DNA of 64,000 nucleotides from Planotetraspora mira (lineage in GTDB: Bacteria > Actinomycetota > Actinomycetes > Streptosporangiales > Streptosporangiaceae): the NCBI RefSeq assembly GCF_016863275.1, contig NZ_BOOO01000013.1, positions 186,001 to 250,000 on the forward strand, read 5' to 3'. Shown piece by piece: positions 35,358 to 44,049 of the stretch. Every line of letters starts with the position of its first letter. Positions within the stretch are counted from its first letter, which is position 1. The notes under the pieces were generated by a model, which had not been told where the DNA came from, ran no database searches, and saw only the letters and a list, made by a program, of their open reading frames with translations. The position numbers and the translations under genes were made by a program.

Positions 35358-37250
35358 TCACTGCACCGCCTCTCGTGTCGCCGTCTCGGCCCGGTCGCTC
35401 TCTCCGGCGCCCTCGTCCGCGGTGCCGTCCTCAGCCGGCCGCCAGTCGTCGCCGAGATAGGCGTCGAGGACCAGCGGGTCGGTCCGGATCCGCTCGGGCG
35501 GCCCCTCCGCGATCGGCGCGCCGTGCGAGAACACGACGACCGGGTCGCACAGGTCGAGGACGAGGGGGATGTTGTGCTCGACGATGAGGAACGTCACCCC
35601 GCTCCGGTTCAGCTCGCGGATGACCTCGGTGAGCTGCCCGAGCAGGCTGGGGTTCACGCCGCCTGCCGGCTCGTCGAGCAGGATCAGCTTGGGCTCGAGC
35701 ATCAGCACCTGCGCGAGCTCGACGAGTTTCTGCTGGCCGTACGACAGCGCGCCCGCTGGCTGGTTCGCGAACCGGCCGAGGCCGACGATGTCGAGCAGTT
35801 CCCTGGCCCGCGCCGCCTCGTGACCGCCGACCGCGTCGGAGAACATCGTCCGCCAGCGCGAGTCCGGCAGCGGGGCGACCACGTTCTCCTGGACCGTCAT
35901 CTCCTTGAACAGCCGGGTGACCTGGTATGTGCGCCCCAGTCCCAGGTGGCCGCGCCGCCAGGGCCGCATCCCGTCGATCCGCCTGCCGTCGAACCAGATC
36001 TCGCCCGAGTCCGCGGCCATGCCGCCGCTGATGAGGTTGAACAGCGTCGTCTTTCCTGACCCGTTCGGCCCGATCAGCGCCGTGATCGTTCCCTTGCGTA
36101 CGGTCAGACCGGCGTTGTCGACCGCCGTCAGGCCGCCGAACCGCTTCGACACGCCGCGCACGTCGAGCAGGATCTCGCCCGGCGCTATCGCGTCCTCGGC
36201 GTTCACGGCGGCGAGTTCGGCGCGTACCCGCTCGGTCGTCGTGGCGGGAGCCCGGTTGAGGGCGCCGGCCTGGTCGGTGTACTCCACCTTTTCCGGATGC
36301 CGCCTGCGCCACCACGCCTCGATCGTCGGCAGCAGGCCCTTGGGCAGGAACAGCACCACGACCATGAGGGCCAGACCGAACAGCAGCACACGCGACTGGC
36401 TGCCGCCGCCGTACACCGTGGCCGCCTCGCTGACGACCTGGACGATGAAGGCGCCGATGACCGGCCCGTAGAGGGTGCCCCTGCCGCCGGTGAGGGTGGC
36501 GAGCACGATGGTCACGCTGCCGAGGATCGCGAACGACCCGACTGGGTTGATGAAGGTCAGGTAGTAGGCGTAGACGCCGCCCGCCATGCCGATGAAGAAC
36601 GAGCTCGCGGCGTAGGCCACGATCTTGAAGCGGGTGGTGTTGACGCCGATCGAGGCGGCCTTGCCCTCGTCCTCCCGGATCGCCACCAGGCCCGTGCCGA
36701 ACTTCGTGCGCCTGATCCACGCGCTGAACAGGACCGTCAGCACCAGCAGGATCAGATACACGTAGTAGAACGGGATGTTCTGGAAGTCCCGGTCCCAGAA
36801 GGGCAGCTCGAGGGTGATCCCGTCCGACCCCTGGGTGATGCCCTTCAGATTGACCGCGAAGATCTGTGCGGCGAGCAACATCGCGATCGTGATGATGACG
36901 AACGCGTGTCCCCGGGTGCGCAGCACGACCGAGCCGATCAGCACCGCGATGATCACCGCGGTGACCCCGCCCAGCGGCGCGACCCACAGCGGGTTCACGC
37001 CGAACCGCACGGCGAGCACGCCGACGGTGTAGGAGCCGAGGCCGAGGAACATGCTGTGGCCGAGGGAGATGTATCCGGCGTAGCCGGAGACGATGTTCCA
37101 GCTCGACGCCTGGATGGCGAGCAGGAACGCCAGCAGCATGACCCCCTGGGGGTACGGCTGCCACGGGTTGACGACCGGGTAGAGCAGGAGCGCGACCAGA
37201 CAGAGCCCGGCGATCAGGTGTGCGCGGGGAAGGGCTCGCAACCTGCTCAT
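35358..37250 (-). CDS. LivM-LivG fusion: ABC permease plus ATPase
   Basis: A 630-residue protein combining a LivM-type permease (about 1-330, ten or so hydrophobic segments, with the conserved GYAGYISLGHSMFLGLGSY) and a LivG-type ATPase (about 350-610; Walker A GPNGSGKTT near 391-399, signature LSYGQQKLVELAQ, Walker B LILLDEPAGG). An acidic tail ends the chain. Permease and ATPase are usually separate; here the linker (about 320-350) is Pro/Ala/Glu-rich and has no stop. ATGA overlap with livH upstream. It imports a branched-chain amino acid, amide, urea-like or aromatic substrate, as yet unknown. Confidence 0.9.
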   Translation of the reverse strand: MSRLRALPRAHLIAGLCLVALLLYPVVNPWQPYPQGVMLLAFLLAIQASSWNIVSGYAGYISLGHSMFLGLGSYTVGVLAVRFGVNPLWVAPLGGVTAVIIAVLIGSVVLRTRGHAFVIITIAMLLAAQIFAVNLKGITQGSDGITLELPFWDRDFQNIPFYYVYLILLVLTVLFSAWIRRTKFGTGLVAIREDEGKAASIGVNTTRFKIVAYAASSFFIGMAGGVYAYYLTFINPVGSFAILGSVTIVLATLTGGRGTLYGPVIGAFIVQVVSEAATVYGGGSQSRVLLFGLALMVVVLFLPKGLLPTIEAWWRRRHPEKVEYTDQAGALNRAPATTTERVRAELAAVNAEDAIAPGEILLDVRGVSKRFGGLTAVDNAGLTVRKGTITALIGPNGSGKTTLFNLISGGMAADSGEIWFDGRRIDGMRPWRRGHLGLGRTYQVTRLFKEMTVQENVVAPLPDSRWRTMFSDAVGGHEAARARELLDIVGLGRFANQPAGALSYGQQKLVELAQVLMLEPKLILLDEPAGGVNPSLLGQLTEVIRELNRSGVTFLIVEHNIPLVLDLCDPVVVFSHGAPIAEGPPERIRTDPLVLDAYLGDDWRPAEDGTADEGAGESDRAETATREAVQ

Positions 37251-38125
37251 ACCGTGTCCTCGCGCAGCTTGGCGCCGAACAGCCCCTGCGGGCGGATCAG
37301 CAGAACGACCATGATCACGATGTAGAAGACCAGAGTGGACCAGTTCAGCGACCCGTAGGTCGCGGTCAGCGTCTCGGCCAGCCCCAGGATGCCCGCGCCG
37401 ACGAGGGCGCCCGGCAGGCTGCCCATCCCGCCGAGGACCACGATCCCGAGCAACCGGGAGATCCAGTCGTAGTGGGACGCGGGGAAGAAGGGATACAGCA
37501 CGGACAGGATGGACCCGCCCACCCCCGTCGTGGCGCTGCCGATCGCGAACGCGAGGGCGGCCGTGCCGGTGGCGCCGACCCCGACGAGCGCGGCGCCCGA
37601 CGGGTTCTGCGTCGCGGCGCGGATCGCCCGCCCGGTCCATGTCCTGGTCAGCACGAAATACAGGGCGGCCAGCACGGCCATGGCCGCGAGGAAGCCGAAG
37701 ACCTGCGCCTTGGGCAGCGAGATGGCCCCCACGCGGAAGGACTCCTCGAAGTACGACGGCGTGGCCGACTTGAACTTGTTGCCCGCGGTGATGTTCAGGA
37801 CGCCCTCGATGACCAGCGCGAAGCCGAAGGTCAGCAGAACCGACATGGAGGCCGAGGAGCCCCGGATCCGCGACAGCAGGAGGCGGTAGGCCACCCAGCC
37901 GAAGCCGAACATGAGCGGCGTCGTGACCACCGACAAGAGGATCGGATCGATCCCGGTCTCGTGCCACAACCACCACGTGAGCATCGCCACCAGGATGAGG
38001 AAGGCGCCTTGTGCGATGTTGATGATCCGCATGACCCCGAAGATCAGGGTGAGTCCGGACGCCATGAGCGCGTAGACCCCCCCGATCAACAGGCCCAGTG
38101 CGATCGCCTGGACTAGATGAGTCAT
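37247..38125 (-). CDS. livH: Branched-chain-type ABC transporter permease (LivH)
   Basis: Inner-membrane permease of 292 residues with about eight hydrophobic segments. The N-terminus ALMASGLTLIFGVMRIINIA is the family signature; VVLGGMGSLPGALVGAGILG near the C-terminus is the coupling-loop block. It overlaps the LivM-LivG gene in ATGA and follows the binding-protein gene by 22 bp. Confidence 0.92.
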   Translation of the reverse strand: MTHLVQAIALGLLIGGVYALMASGLTLIFGVMRIINIAQGAFLILVAMLTWWLWHETGIDPILLSVVTTPLMFGFGWVAYRLLLSRIRGSSASMSVLLTFGFALVIEGVLNITAGNKFKSATPSYFEESFRVGAISLPKAQVFGFLAAMAVLAALYFVLTRTWTGRAIRAATQNPSGAALVGVGATGTAALAFAIGSATTGVGGSILSVLYPFFPASHYDWISRLLGIVVLGGMGSLPGALVGAGILGLAETLTATYGSLNWSTLVFYIVIMVVLLIRPQGLFGAKLREDTV

Positions 38126-38147
38126 CTGGGGAACTCCTCGGCCGCCG

Positions 38148-39437
38148 TCACTTCCAGGCGGGCTTGGGGTTGACGACGGTGGTGGATGTCGCCACGTCGG
38201 ACGGAGCTACGACCTCGACCTTTCCTGACTGCCACTGGGCGAGCAGGAACTGGCCCTTCGGCTCGCCGGTCGCCTCCCAGGACAGGGGGCCAAGGATGGT
38301 GTCGACGGTGTTGCCGTGCAGCCAGTCGCGGATCTTGTTCTGGTCGATGGAGCCGACCTTCTCCGTCGCGGTCTGCAGGACCTGGGCGGCGGCGAACGCG
38401 TCGGCCGCGTCCTCGGCGGGGTCCGCGTTGTAGGCCTTCTTGTACGCGGCGACGAAGTCGGTGTTCAGCGGCGTCGTGGCCTTCTCGTTCCAGCTGACCG
38501 TGTAGAAGACGCCCTCGGTGTTGGCCAGGCCGACACCGTCGCTGTACTGGCCGGCGTTGCTCGGGGCGGAGGTCTGGAAGAGCATCTTCGGCGAGAAGTT
38601 GAGCTGCTTGAGGCCGCGGACCAGGCCGACGCCGTCCTCGAACACCGCGCCCTGCGCGACCAGGTCGGGCTTCTTGCTGGCCAGGTTGCTGGCGATGGTC
38701 TGGAAGTTCGTCGTGTCCGCCGGGTAGACCTCGCTGTACACCGTCTGCACGCCGAGGCCCTCGAGTTGCTTCTGCATCGACTCGATCACCGGCTTGGCGA
38801 AGGGATCGTCCTGGCTGGGGTAGGCCGCCGTCTTGGGGCGGTCGGCCTCGGGGAGCGACTTGATCCAGTTCACGAACACGTCAGCCTGGTGGGGGGCGGT
38901 CGCGGGCTGGGCGAAGAAGAGGTACTTGAAGTTGCGCTCGAACATGTTGGGGGCGCCGCCGGCCGGCTCGACGAAGACCATGCCGTTCTTCTCGGCCACG
39001 GCCGAGGCGGCGTAGTTGAGCAGGGAGGAGAACGTGCCCAAAAGCAGGTCGACCTTGTCCTGCGTGATCAGTTTGGTGTAGTCGGCGACGACGGTGTCCT
39101 GGTTGCTCGCGTCATCGGTGATCTTCAACTCGACCTTGCGCCCCATGATCCCGCCCTTGGCGTTGACCATGTCGCGCCACACCTCGTAGCCGCGCTTGGC
39201 CTCACCGCCAGGCTGGGCGAAGTCGCCGGTCAGGGGGAGGGAGATGCCGACGACGATCGGCTTGCCGGTGTCGCCGCCGGCGGCGGCCGATTCCGACGGC
39301 CGCGTTCCGCAGGCCGCGAGCGCCAAGGCCGCCACGACGCTCAGCGCCACCGTCCTCAAACCTCGACCGCGACGGCGGGAAAGGGGGAGGCCGGATTTAC
39401 CATGGGTCTCTGTGCCGCTGGGGGATGAAGCGGTCAT
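38148..39437 (-). CDS. ABC transporter substrate-binding lipoprotein (HAAT family)
   Basis: Extracytoplasmic binding protein of 429 residues (LivJ/LivK or AmiC-like fold). It has a basic N-terminus with a lipoprotein signal ending in the lipobox LAAC near residue 43, then the mature domain from KPIVVGISLPLTGDFAQPGG. ATG 39437 has AGGAGGG upstream. It is the first gene of the ABC operon and lies behind the LacI-type box 39477-39490. The binding domain is intact. The ligand is unknown but should be the compound degraded by the neighbouring enzymes. Confidence 0.91.
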   Translation of the reverse strand: MTASSPSGTETHGKSGLPLSRRRGRGLRTVALSVVAALALAACGTRPSESAAAGGDTGKPIVVGISLPLTGDFAQPGGEAKRGYEVWRDMVNAKGGIMGRKVELKITDDASNQDTVVADYTKLITQDKVDLLLGTFSSLLNYAASAVAEKNGMVFVEPAGGAPNMFERNFKYLFFAQPATAPHQADVFVNWIKSLPEADRPKTAAYPSQDDPFAKPVIESMQKQLEGLGVQTVYSEVYPADTTNFQTIASNLASKKPDLVAQGAVFEDGVGLVRGLKQLNFSPKMLFQTSAPSNAGQYSDGVGLANTEGVFYTVSWNEKATTPLNTDFVAAYKKAYNADPAEDAADAFAAAQVLQTATEKVGSIDQNKIRDWLHGNTVDTILGPLSWEATGEPKGQFLLAQWQSGKVEVVAPSDVATSTTVVNPKPAWK

Positions 39438-39476
39438 GAGCCCTCCTCTGTGAGCTTTTTGCCGCATAGATTTAAC

Positions 39477-39490
39477 CGCAAACGATTGCG
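39477..39490. promoter_or_regulatory. LacI-type operator
   Basis: CGCAAACGATTGCG, CG-centred with symmetric arms CGCAA/TTGCG, 40 bp upstream of the substrate-binding protein gene of the ABC operon. Confidence 0.75.
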
Positions 39491-39556
39491 ATGGCCAGCA
39501 GCATGCGGTTTCATCCTGTCAGTGTCAAGAGGTCGGGCAGGACTCGCCGCGTGGAC

Positions 39557-39570
39557 TGCAAACGAGTGCG
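39557..39570. promoter_or_regulatory. LacI-type operator
   Basis: TGCAAACGAGTGCG, the same sequence as the box at 32889 in 13 of 14 positions. It lies 57 bp before the rightward unit 39627-42801 that encodes the LacI protein, implying autoregulation. It is 80 bp from the box at 39477, so looping between the two divergent promoters is possible. Confidence 0.72.
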
Positions 39571-39626
39571 GGCTATCATGGGCGGGTCCGTCCAGCTGAA
39601 TCGAGCCGAACGGGAGCTATCAAATC

Positions 39627-40550
39627 GTGACACGGCACCTCGTGGTCGGGGCCTTCAGCCCGTCCGTCCTGCTGCGCGTCGGCCGACGGGTCGGCCTGCT
39701 CGCCGAGCATGACCTGGACGTGGTGGAGAAGCCCGTTCCGTCGTCGCCCGCGCAGTTCCGCGCGCTGATCGACGGCGAGCTCGACGCGGCCCTCACCAGT
39801 CCGGACAACGTGGTCGCCTATCGCTTCGACCCGGGCAACCCACTCGGTGAGACGGCCGACGTCCACATCGTCTCGGCGATCGACCGCGGCCTCGGCCTCG
39901 GTGTCTACGCCCGCCCCGGGCTCGCCTCCGCGGCGGACCTGAAGGGCGCGACCATCGGCGTCGACGTGCCCGGTTCCGGGTTCGCCCTCGGCCTGTACGC
40001 GCTGCTCGAGTCCCTCGGCCTCGACCGCGGCGACTACGAGATCGCGACCCTCGGCTCCACTCCTCGCCGCCTGGAGGCCCTGCTGGCGGGCGACTGCGAC
40101 GCGACCATGCTGAACGCGGGCAACGAACTGCGGGCGGAGGCCGCCGGTTCGGTACGGCTCGGCCGGCTCGTCGACGTCTGCCGGCCGTACCTGGGCACGG
40201 TTCTGAGCGCGGCGGGAGACCGTAAGAGACCGCTTGTCGAGGCGCTGGCCGCCGCGCTCCTCGCGACCGCCCGCGAGATCGGCGCCGGACGCGCCGACCA
40301 GGTGACCGTGGAGGAGGCCGTCGAGGCCCTGCGGCTGCCGGAGGCCCTGGCCGTACGGTATCTGGAACGGCTCAAGGACCCCGAAGAAGGCCTGGTCGCC
40401 GACGGCGTCGCCGACATCGCGTCGATGGAGACGATCGTCGTGCTGCGGCGCAGGTACGTGCCGGCCCTCGTCGACGGGGCCGACGTGCTGGCCACCGCCC
40501 TCGACCCCGCGCGCGGCCTCATCGATCCGGCTTCGGCGACGAGGCGATGA
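39627..40550 (+). CDS. NMT1/ThiY-like substrate-binding protein without signal peptide
   Basis: The protein has 307 residues with a periplasmic-binding type II fold similar to SsuA/ThiY/NrtA proteins: LVVGAFSPSVLLRVGRRVGL at the start, a LKGATIGVDVPGSGFAL hinge block near 110-126. The N-terminus runs directly into the first beta strand; there is no signal peptide, lipobox or membrane anchor. It therefore probably acts in the cytosol, as a ligand sensor or ligand-modifying protein. GTG 39627 is the start; the stop overlaps the MFS gene in ATGA, and that gene overlaps the lacI gene. It could present or sense the inducer for the regulator two genes on. Confidence 0.75.
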   Translation: MTRHLVVGAFSPSVLLRVGRRVGLLAEHDLDVVEKPVPSSPAQFRALIDGELDAALTSPDNVVAYRFDPGNPLGETADVHIVSAIDRGLGLGVYARPGLASAADLKGATIGVDVPGSGFALGLYALLESLGLDRGDYEIATLGSTPRRLEALLAGDCDATMLNAGNELRAEAAGSVRLGRLVDVCRPYLGTVLSAAGDRKRPLVEALAAALLATAREIGAGRADQVTVEEAVEALRLPEALAVRYLERLKDPEEGLVADGVADIASMETIVVLRRRYVPALVDGADVLATALDPARGLIDPASATRR

Positions 40551-41725
40551 CCGCGCTCGCCACCCGGGAACGGTCGCCGCGGCTGCTGCAGTACATCTCG
40601 TTCGTCAGCACCCTCGACCGGTTCTCGATGCCCCCGATGCTGATCGCGATGGCCCGTGATCTCGGGGCGCCCCTGTCGGCGGTGGTCAACGCGGCCGGCG
40701 TCTACTTCCTGCTGTACGGGCTCATGCAACCGCTGTGGGGCATGGTCTCCGACCGTCTGGGCCTGGTCAGGACCATGCGGATCGCGCTGCTGCTCGCGGC
40801 CGTCTGCTCGACGGCCGCTGCCTTCACCGAGTCGGCGCTCAGTCTCGGCGTGGCCAGGGGACTGGCGGGAGCGTGCTTCAGCGCCGCGGTCCCCGCGAGC
40901 CTGATCTACATCGGCGACACGGTCCCCGCCCACCGGCGGCAGCGGGAGGTCACCGGCCTCATGACGGGCGTGGCGCTGGGCACGGCGATCGCCTCGACGG
41001 GCGCGGGGGCGCTGGCCCAGTTCGCGAGCTGGCGGATCGCGTTCGTCCTGACCGGGGTCATCTCGCTGCTGCTCGTGTTCGCGCTCGGACGGCTTCCGCG
41101 ACCGGCGCTCGTCCGGGCGCACGCCGGCCTGCTCTCCCCGCTGGTCGCCGTCGCCCGCTCCGGGCCCACGCGGCTCGTGCTGGTCCTGGCCTTCATCGAG
41201 GGAGCCGTCCTGCTCGGTTCGCTGACGTTGCTCCCCCCGGCCGTCGAGGCCGCGGGAGTGAGCGCTTCCGTCGCCGGTGCCGTCACCGCCGTGTACGGTG
41301 TTGCCGTACTGGGGTTCGCCCGTGTGGTCGGTGTGTTGTCGCGCCGCACGCACGCGTCCCGGCTCATCGCACTCGGAGCGCTCGCCGCCGCGGCCGCATG
41401 CGGGCTGACCGCCCTGTCCCGCTCGCCGGGCATGGCACTGGTCGCCGCGGCTCTACTCGGCCTCGCCTGGGCCTCGATGCACTCGTCGTTGCAGACCTGG
41501 GCGACCGAGGTGTTGCCGGAGGCTCGTGCGACGGTCGTGTCGGCCTTCGCCGGGGCGCTGTTCCTCGGCAGTGCCGTCGCCGCGGTGCTCGTCGGGGGCC
41601 TCGCGGAGAGCCACAGGTACACGGAGATCTTCGGCCTGGCGGCGGCTCTCGCCGTACCGCTCGGCCTGTTCGCCACGCTGGGACGCAAGCGATGGATCCG
41701 ACCTGAAGGAGAACCCGGTCGATGA
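40547..41725 (+). CDS. MFS transporter
   Basis: Membrane carrier of 392 residues with about 12 hydrophobic segments. The loop motif WGMVSDRLGLVRTM lies between segments 2 and 3. It is translationally coupled on both sides (ATGA with the binding-like protein upstream and ATGA with the LacI gene downstream). Its place suggests uptake or efflux of the substrate or a pathway product under LacI control; direction is not known. Confidence 0.87.
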   Translation: MTALATRERSPRLLQYISFVSTLDRFSMPPMLIAMARDLGAPLSAVVNAAGVYFLLYGLMQPLWGMVSDRLGLVRTMRIALLLAAVCSTAAAFTESALSLGVARGLAGACFSAAVPASLIYIGDTVPAHRRQREVTGLMTGVALGTAIASTGAGALAQFASWRIAFVLTGVISLLLVFALGRLPRPALVRAHAGLLSPLVAVARSGPTRLVLVLAFIEGAVLLGSLTLLPPAVEAAGVSASVAGAVTAVYGVAVLGFARVVGVLSRRTHASRLIALGALAAAAACGLTALSRSPGMALVAAALLGLAWASMHSSLQTWATEVLPEARATVVSAFAGALFLGSAVAAVLVGGLAESHRYTEIFGLAAALAVPLGLFATLGRKRWIRPEGEPGR

Positions 41726-42801
41726 GACCCAACCAGCCTTCGTTAACCCCTGCCGGGGAGGTCAAGCGGGCTCAGCCTCCCACGCTCCGGGACGTCGCCG
41801 AGGCGGCGGGAGTGCACGCCGCGACCGCCTCACGTGCCCTGAACCCGAGCACGCGGCGGCTCGTCAGCGCGGAGACGGCCAGGCGGGTGATCAAGGCGGC
41901 CAAGACGCTCGGCTACCAGCCCAACCCCATCGCGCGGAGCCTGAAGACCGCCAAGTCGAGCACGGTCGGGCTGGTCATCCCCGACCTGACCAACCCGCTG
42001 TTCCCGCCGATCGTCCGGGGGATCGAGGACGTCCTCGAGGCCGAGGGCTTCAGCGCCTGGATCGTCAACACCGACAACGATCCCGAGCGTGAGCGCGTCC
42101 GCATCGACTCCCTGCGCTCCCGTCAGGTCGAGGGCCTCATCATCGCCACCGCACGGGTCGACCACCCCTTCCTCGAGGCGCTGCACGAGCAGGGCGTCAA
42201 GATGGTGCTCGTCAACCGGCGGGTGGAGAACCTCGAGGTCCCGTATGTGACGGCCGACGACGCGACCGGCATCGCGCTCGCCGTACGGCATCTGGCGGAT
42301 CTCGGGCACAGGCGGATCGCCCATCTGGCCGGCCCGCAGGGCACCTCCACGGGTGTCGTGAGGTCGAGGGCGTTCCGGCACGCCATCCGTGACCACGGAC
42401 TGGAGGACGATCCGTCCCTCATCGTCGAATGCGCCCGCTGGAACGAGGCCGACGGGGCCACCGCGATGCGCGAACTGCTCGACAAGGACGACCGGTTCAC
42501 GGCCGTCGTCGCCGGCAACGACCTGATCGCGCTCGGCTGCTATGACGTGTTCGCCGAGCGGGGCATCTCCTGCCCGGACGAGATGAGCGTGGTCGGCTTC
42601 AACGACATGCCCTTCATCGACAAGCTGCGCCCGCCGCTGACGACGGTGGGGGTGCCGCACCACGACATCGGCGCCGAGGCCGCACGCATGTTGCTCGACT
42701 GCATCGAGGAGCCTGAGAGGCGTCCGAGGTCGCTTCTCCTCCCCGTGACGATGGTCGTCCGCGACTCCACCACCCACCCCCGCCCCCTCCCTTCCCCGTG
42801 A
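41722..42801 (+). CDS. LacI-family transcriptional regulator
   Basis: The protein has 359 residues. The N-terminal helix-turn-helix and hinge are at about residues 20-78 (LRDVAEAAGVHAATASRALN, then LGYQPNPIARSLKTAKSSTV) and are followed by a full periplasmic-binding-like effector domain. It is the third gene of the autoregulated unit starting behind the box at 39557. CG-centred palindromes of one kind lie before four promoters of the locus (31698, 32889, 39477, 39557), making it the probable repressor of the whole catabolic and transport set. Its stop codon is itself the first TGA of the 53-bp repeat cluster A. Confidence 0.92.
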   Translation: MRPNQPSLTPAGEVKRAQPPTLRDVAEAAGVHAATASRALNPSTRRLVSAETARRVIKAAKTLGYQPNPIARSLKTAKSSTVGLVIPDLTNPLFPPIVRGIEDVLEAEGFSAWIVNTDNDPERERVRIDSLRSRQVEGLIIATARVDHPFLEALHEQGVKMVLVNRRVENLEVPYVTADDATGIALAVRHLADLGHRRIAHLAGPQGTSTGVVRSRAFRHAIRDHGLEDDPSLIVECARWNEADGATAMRELLDKDDRFTAVVAGNDLIALGCYDVFAERGISCPDEMSVVGFNDMPFIDKLRPPLTTVGVPHHDIGAEAARMLLDCIEEPERRPRSLLLPVTMVVRDSTTHPRPLPSP

Positions 42802-43020
42802 TCATGCACACCTTCGTGAACGTGGGCTCTGACGTGCCCATATCCCGCGCGTGATCATGCACACTTTCGGCCGCATCACCTCTGACCTGGGCGCATCCTG
42901 TGCGTGATCATGCACGGATTCGTGTGCGGCGGCGCTGACCTGGGTGTGCGTCGCGCGTGATCATGCGTGGATTCGCGGAGGAGGCCGCTCGCCTGCGGAT
43001 CCTTCTTTCGTGATCATGCA
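42799..43020 (+). repeat. 53-bp repeat cluster A (five cores, forward)
   Basis: The core TGATCATGCA begins at 42799, 42852, 42905, 42958 (last base G) and 43011, exactly 53 bp apart each time. Between cores, TTCG(T)G a few bases after the core and TGACCTGG around 30 bases after it are partly kept while the rest varies. Being not a multiple of three, the period rules out a coding repeat. The first core overlaps the lacI stop codon. The following stretch 43021-43175 has no repeat; it is AT-richer and probably holds the promoter of the GNAT gene. Confidence 0.9.
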
Positions 43021-43175
43021 TTCGGGGGCCGCCCTCCGCCGCCCTCGGCGCGCGAGGTAACCGTCCATCCAGCAGTGACGTCAATGGTGTGAAATATGGC
43101 GTTTTTCCAGATCTGCTACTTTTGTCCGCCCATCCGCCTTGTGCATCTCACTACGTGAAAGCGGTGTGGTCTCCC

Positions 43176-43946
43176 ATGGGTGACATCGGTGTGGACGGCC
43201 TGGCCGATGGAGCGGCGAAGGCGCTCCTGCTGGCCTTCGATCAGTTGCTCACGGCAGGCTGGGGGGTGGACAGCCCGCGAGGGGAGCACGGCACCCGTCT
43301 GATCACCTCCGGCATTCCGCTGCCCCATCTGAACGGCGTGTTCACTGAGAGCCGCGACCCCGATGTCGACGAGGTGGCCGAGTTCGCCCACCGGATGACG
43401 GCGAGTGCCGTCCCGTGGAGCATCCAGGTGCGCGGCGAGCCCGCTCCGGAGCTCGTCGAGGTGGCCGCGCGTTTCGGGCTCACCCACCGCATGCGCCTTC
43501 CGCTCATGACGATGCCGGCGACACCGGTGGCGCTCACTTCGGGGGACCACTCGATCCGGACGGTCGACGGGAAGGATCACGAGATCTACCGTGACTCTCT
43601 CGCCGCCGGTTTCGAGGCTCCCGTGGACATCATGGCGACGCTGGCCCAGCCGGAGATCCTGGACATGCCGGGCGCGACCGCCTATCTCGTCGAAGCAGAC
43701 GGAGAACCGGTCTCAACGGGATTCGGCATCCTCGTGGGGGACCACGTCGGGGTGTTCAACGTCTCGACCCCGCCGCGCCACCGGCGCCGCGGGTACGGCA
43801 GGGCCGCCACCGAGGTGGTCATGCGGGACGGATTCGCCGCCGGCGCGCGTGTGGCGTTCCTCCAGGCCAGTTCGGACGGCCAGCCCCTCTACGAACTGCT
43901 CGGCTTCCGCGTCGTCGAGACGTGGACCTACTTCGAGCACGGCTGA
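43176..43946 (+). CDS. GNAT-family N-acetyltransferase
   Basis: The protein has about 256 residues. The C-terminal half has the acetyl-CoA loop PPRHRRRGYGRAATEVVM (about 190-207) and the later strand VAFLQASSDGQPLYELLGFR typical of GNAT enzymes. The N-terminal half is less conserved and may be a divergent second GNAT-like fold. ATG 43176 was chosen; the frame is open from a GTG at 43089, but that extra part looks like promoter DNA. Substrate unknown. The gene is alone, bracketed by repeat cluster A in forward and cluster B in reverse orientation. Confidence 0.8.
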   Translation: MGDIGVDGLADGAAKALLLAFDQLLTAGWGVDSPRGEHGTRLITSGIPLPHLNGVFTESRDPDVDEVAEFAHRMTASAVPWSIQVRGEPAPELVEVAARFGLTHRMRLPLMTMPATPVALTSGDHSIRTVDGKDHEIYRDSLAAGFEAPVDIMATLAQPEILDMPGATAYLVEADGEPVSTGFGILVGDHVGVFNVSTPPRHRRRGYGRAATEVVMRDGFAAGARVAFLQASSDGQPLYELLGFRVVETWTYFEHG

Positions 43947-44049
43947 GCCCTCCGGCCCGCGTGCAGGGCGTCAGCGCCCGATTCGGCCGGCCGGGTCGTA
44001 CAGGTCTGCTCGCCGGAGCCGTGCCGCTGCCTTGCCGTACGGTCACACG

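Noticed and set aside
43089-43175. GTG 43089 as the GNAT start
   Set aside because: The extra 29 residues do not resemble the family and the DNA is AT-rich and promoter-like; ATG 43176 is more likely.
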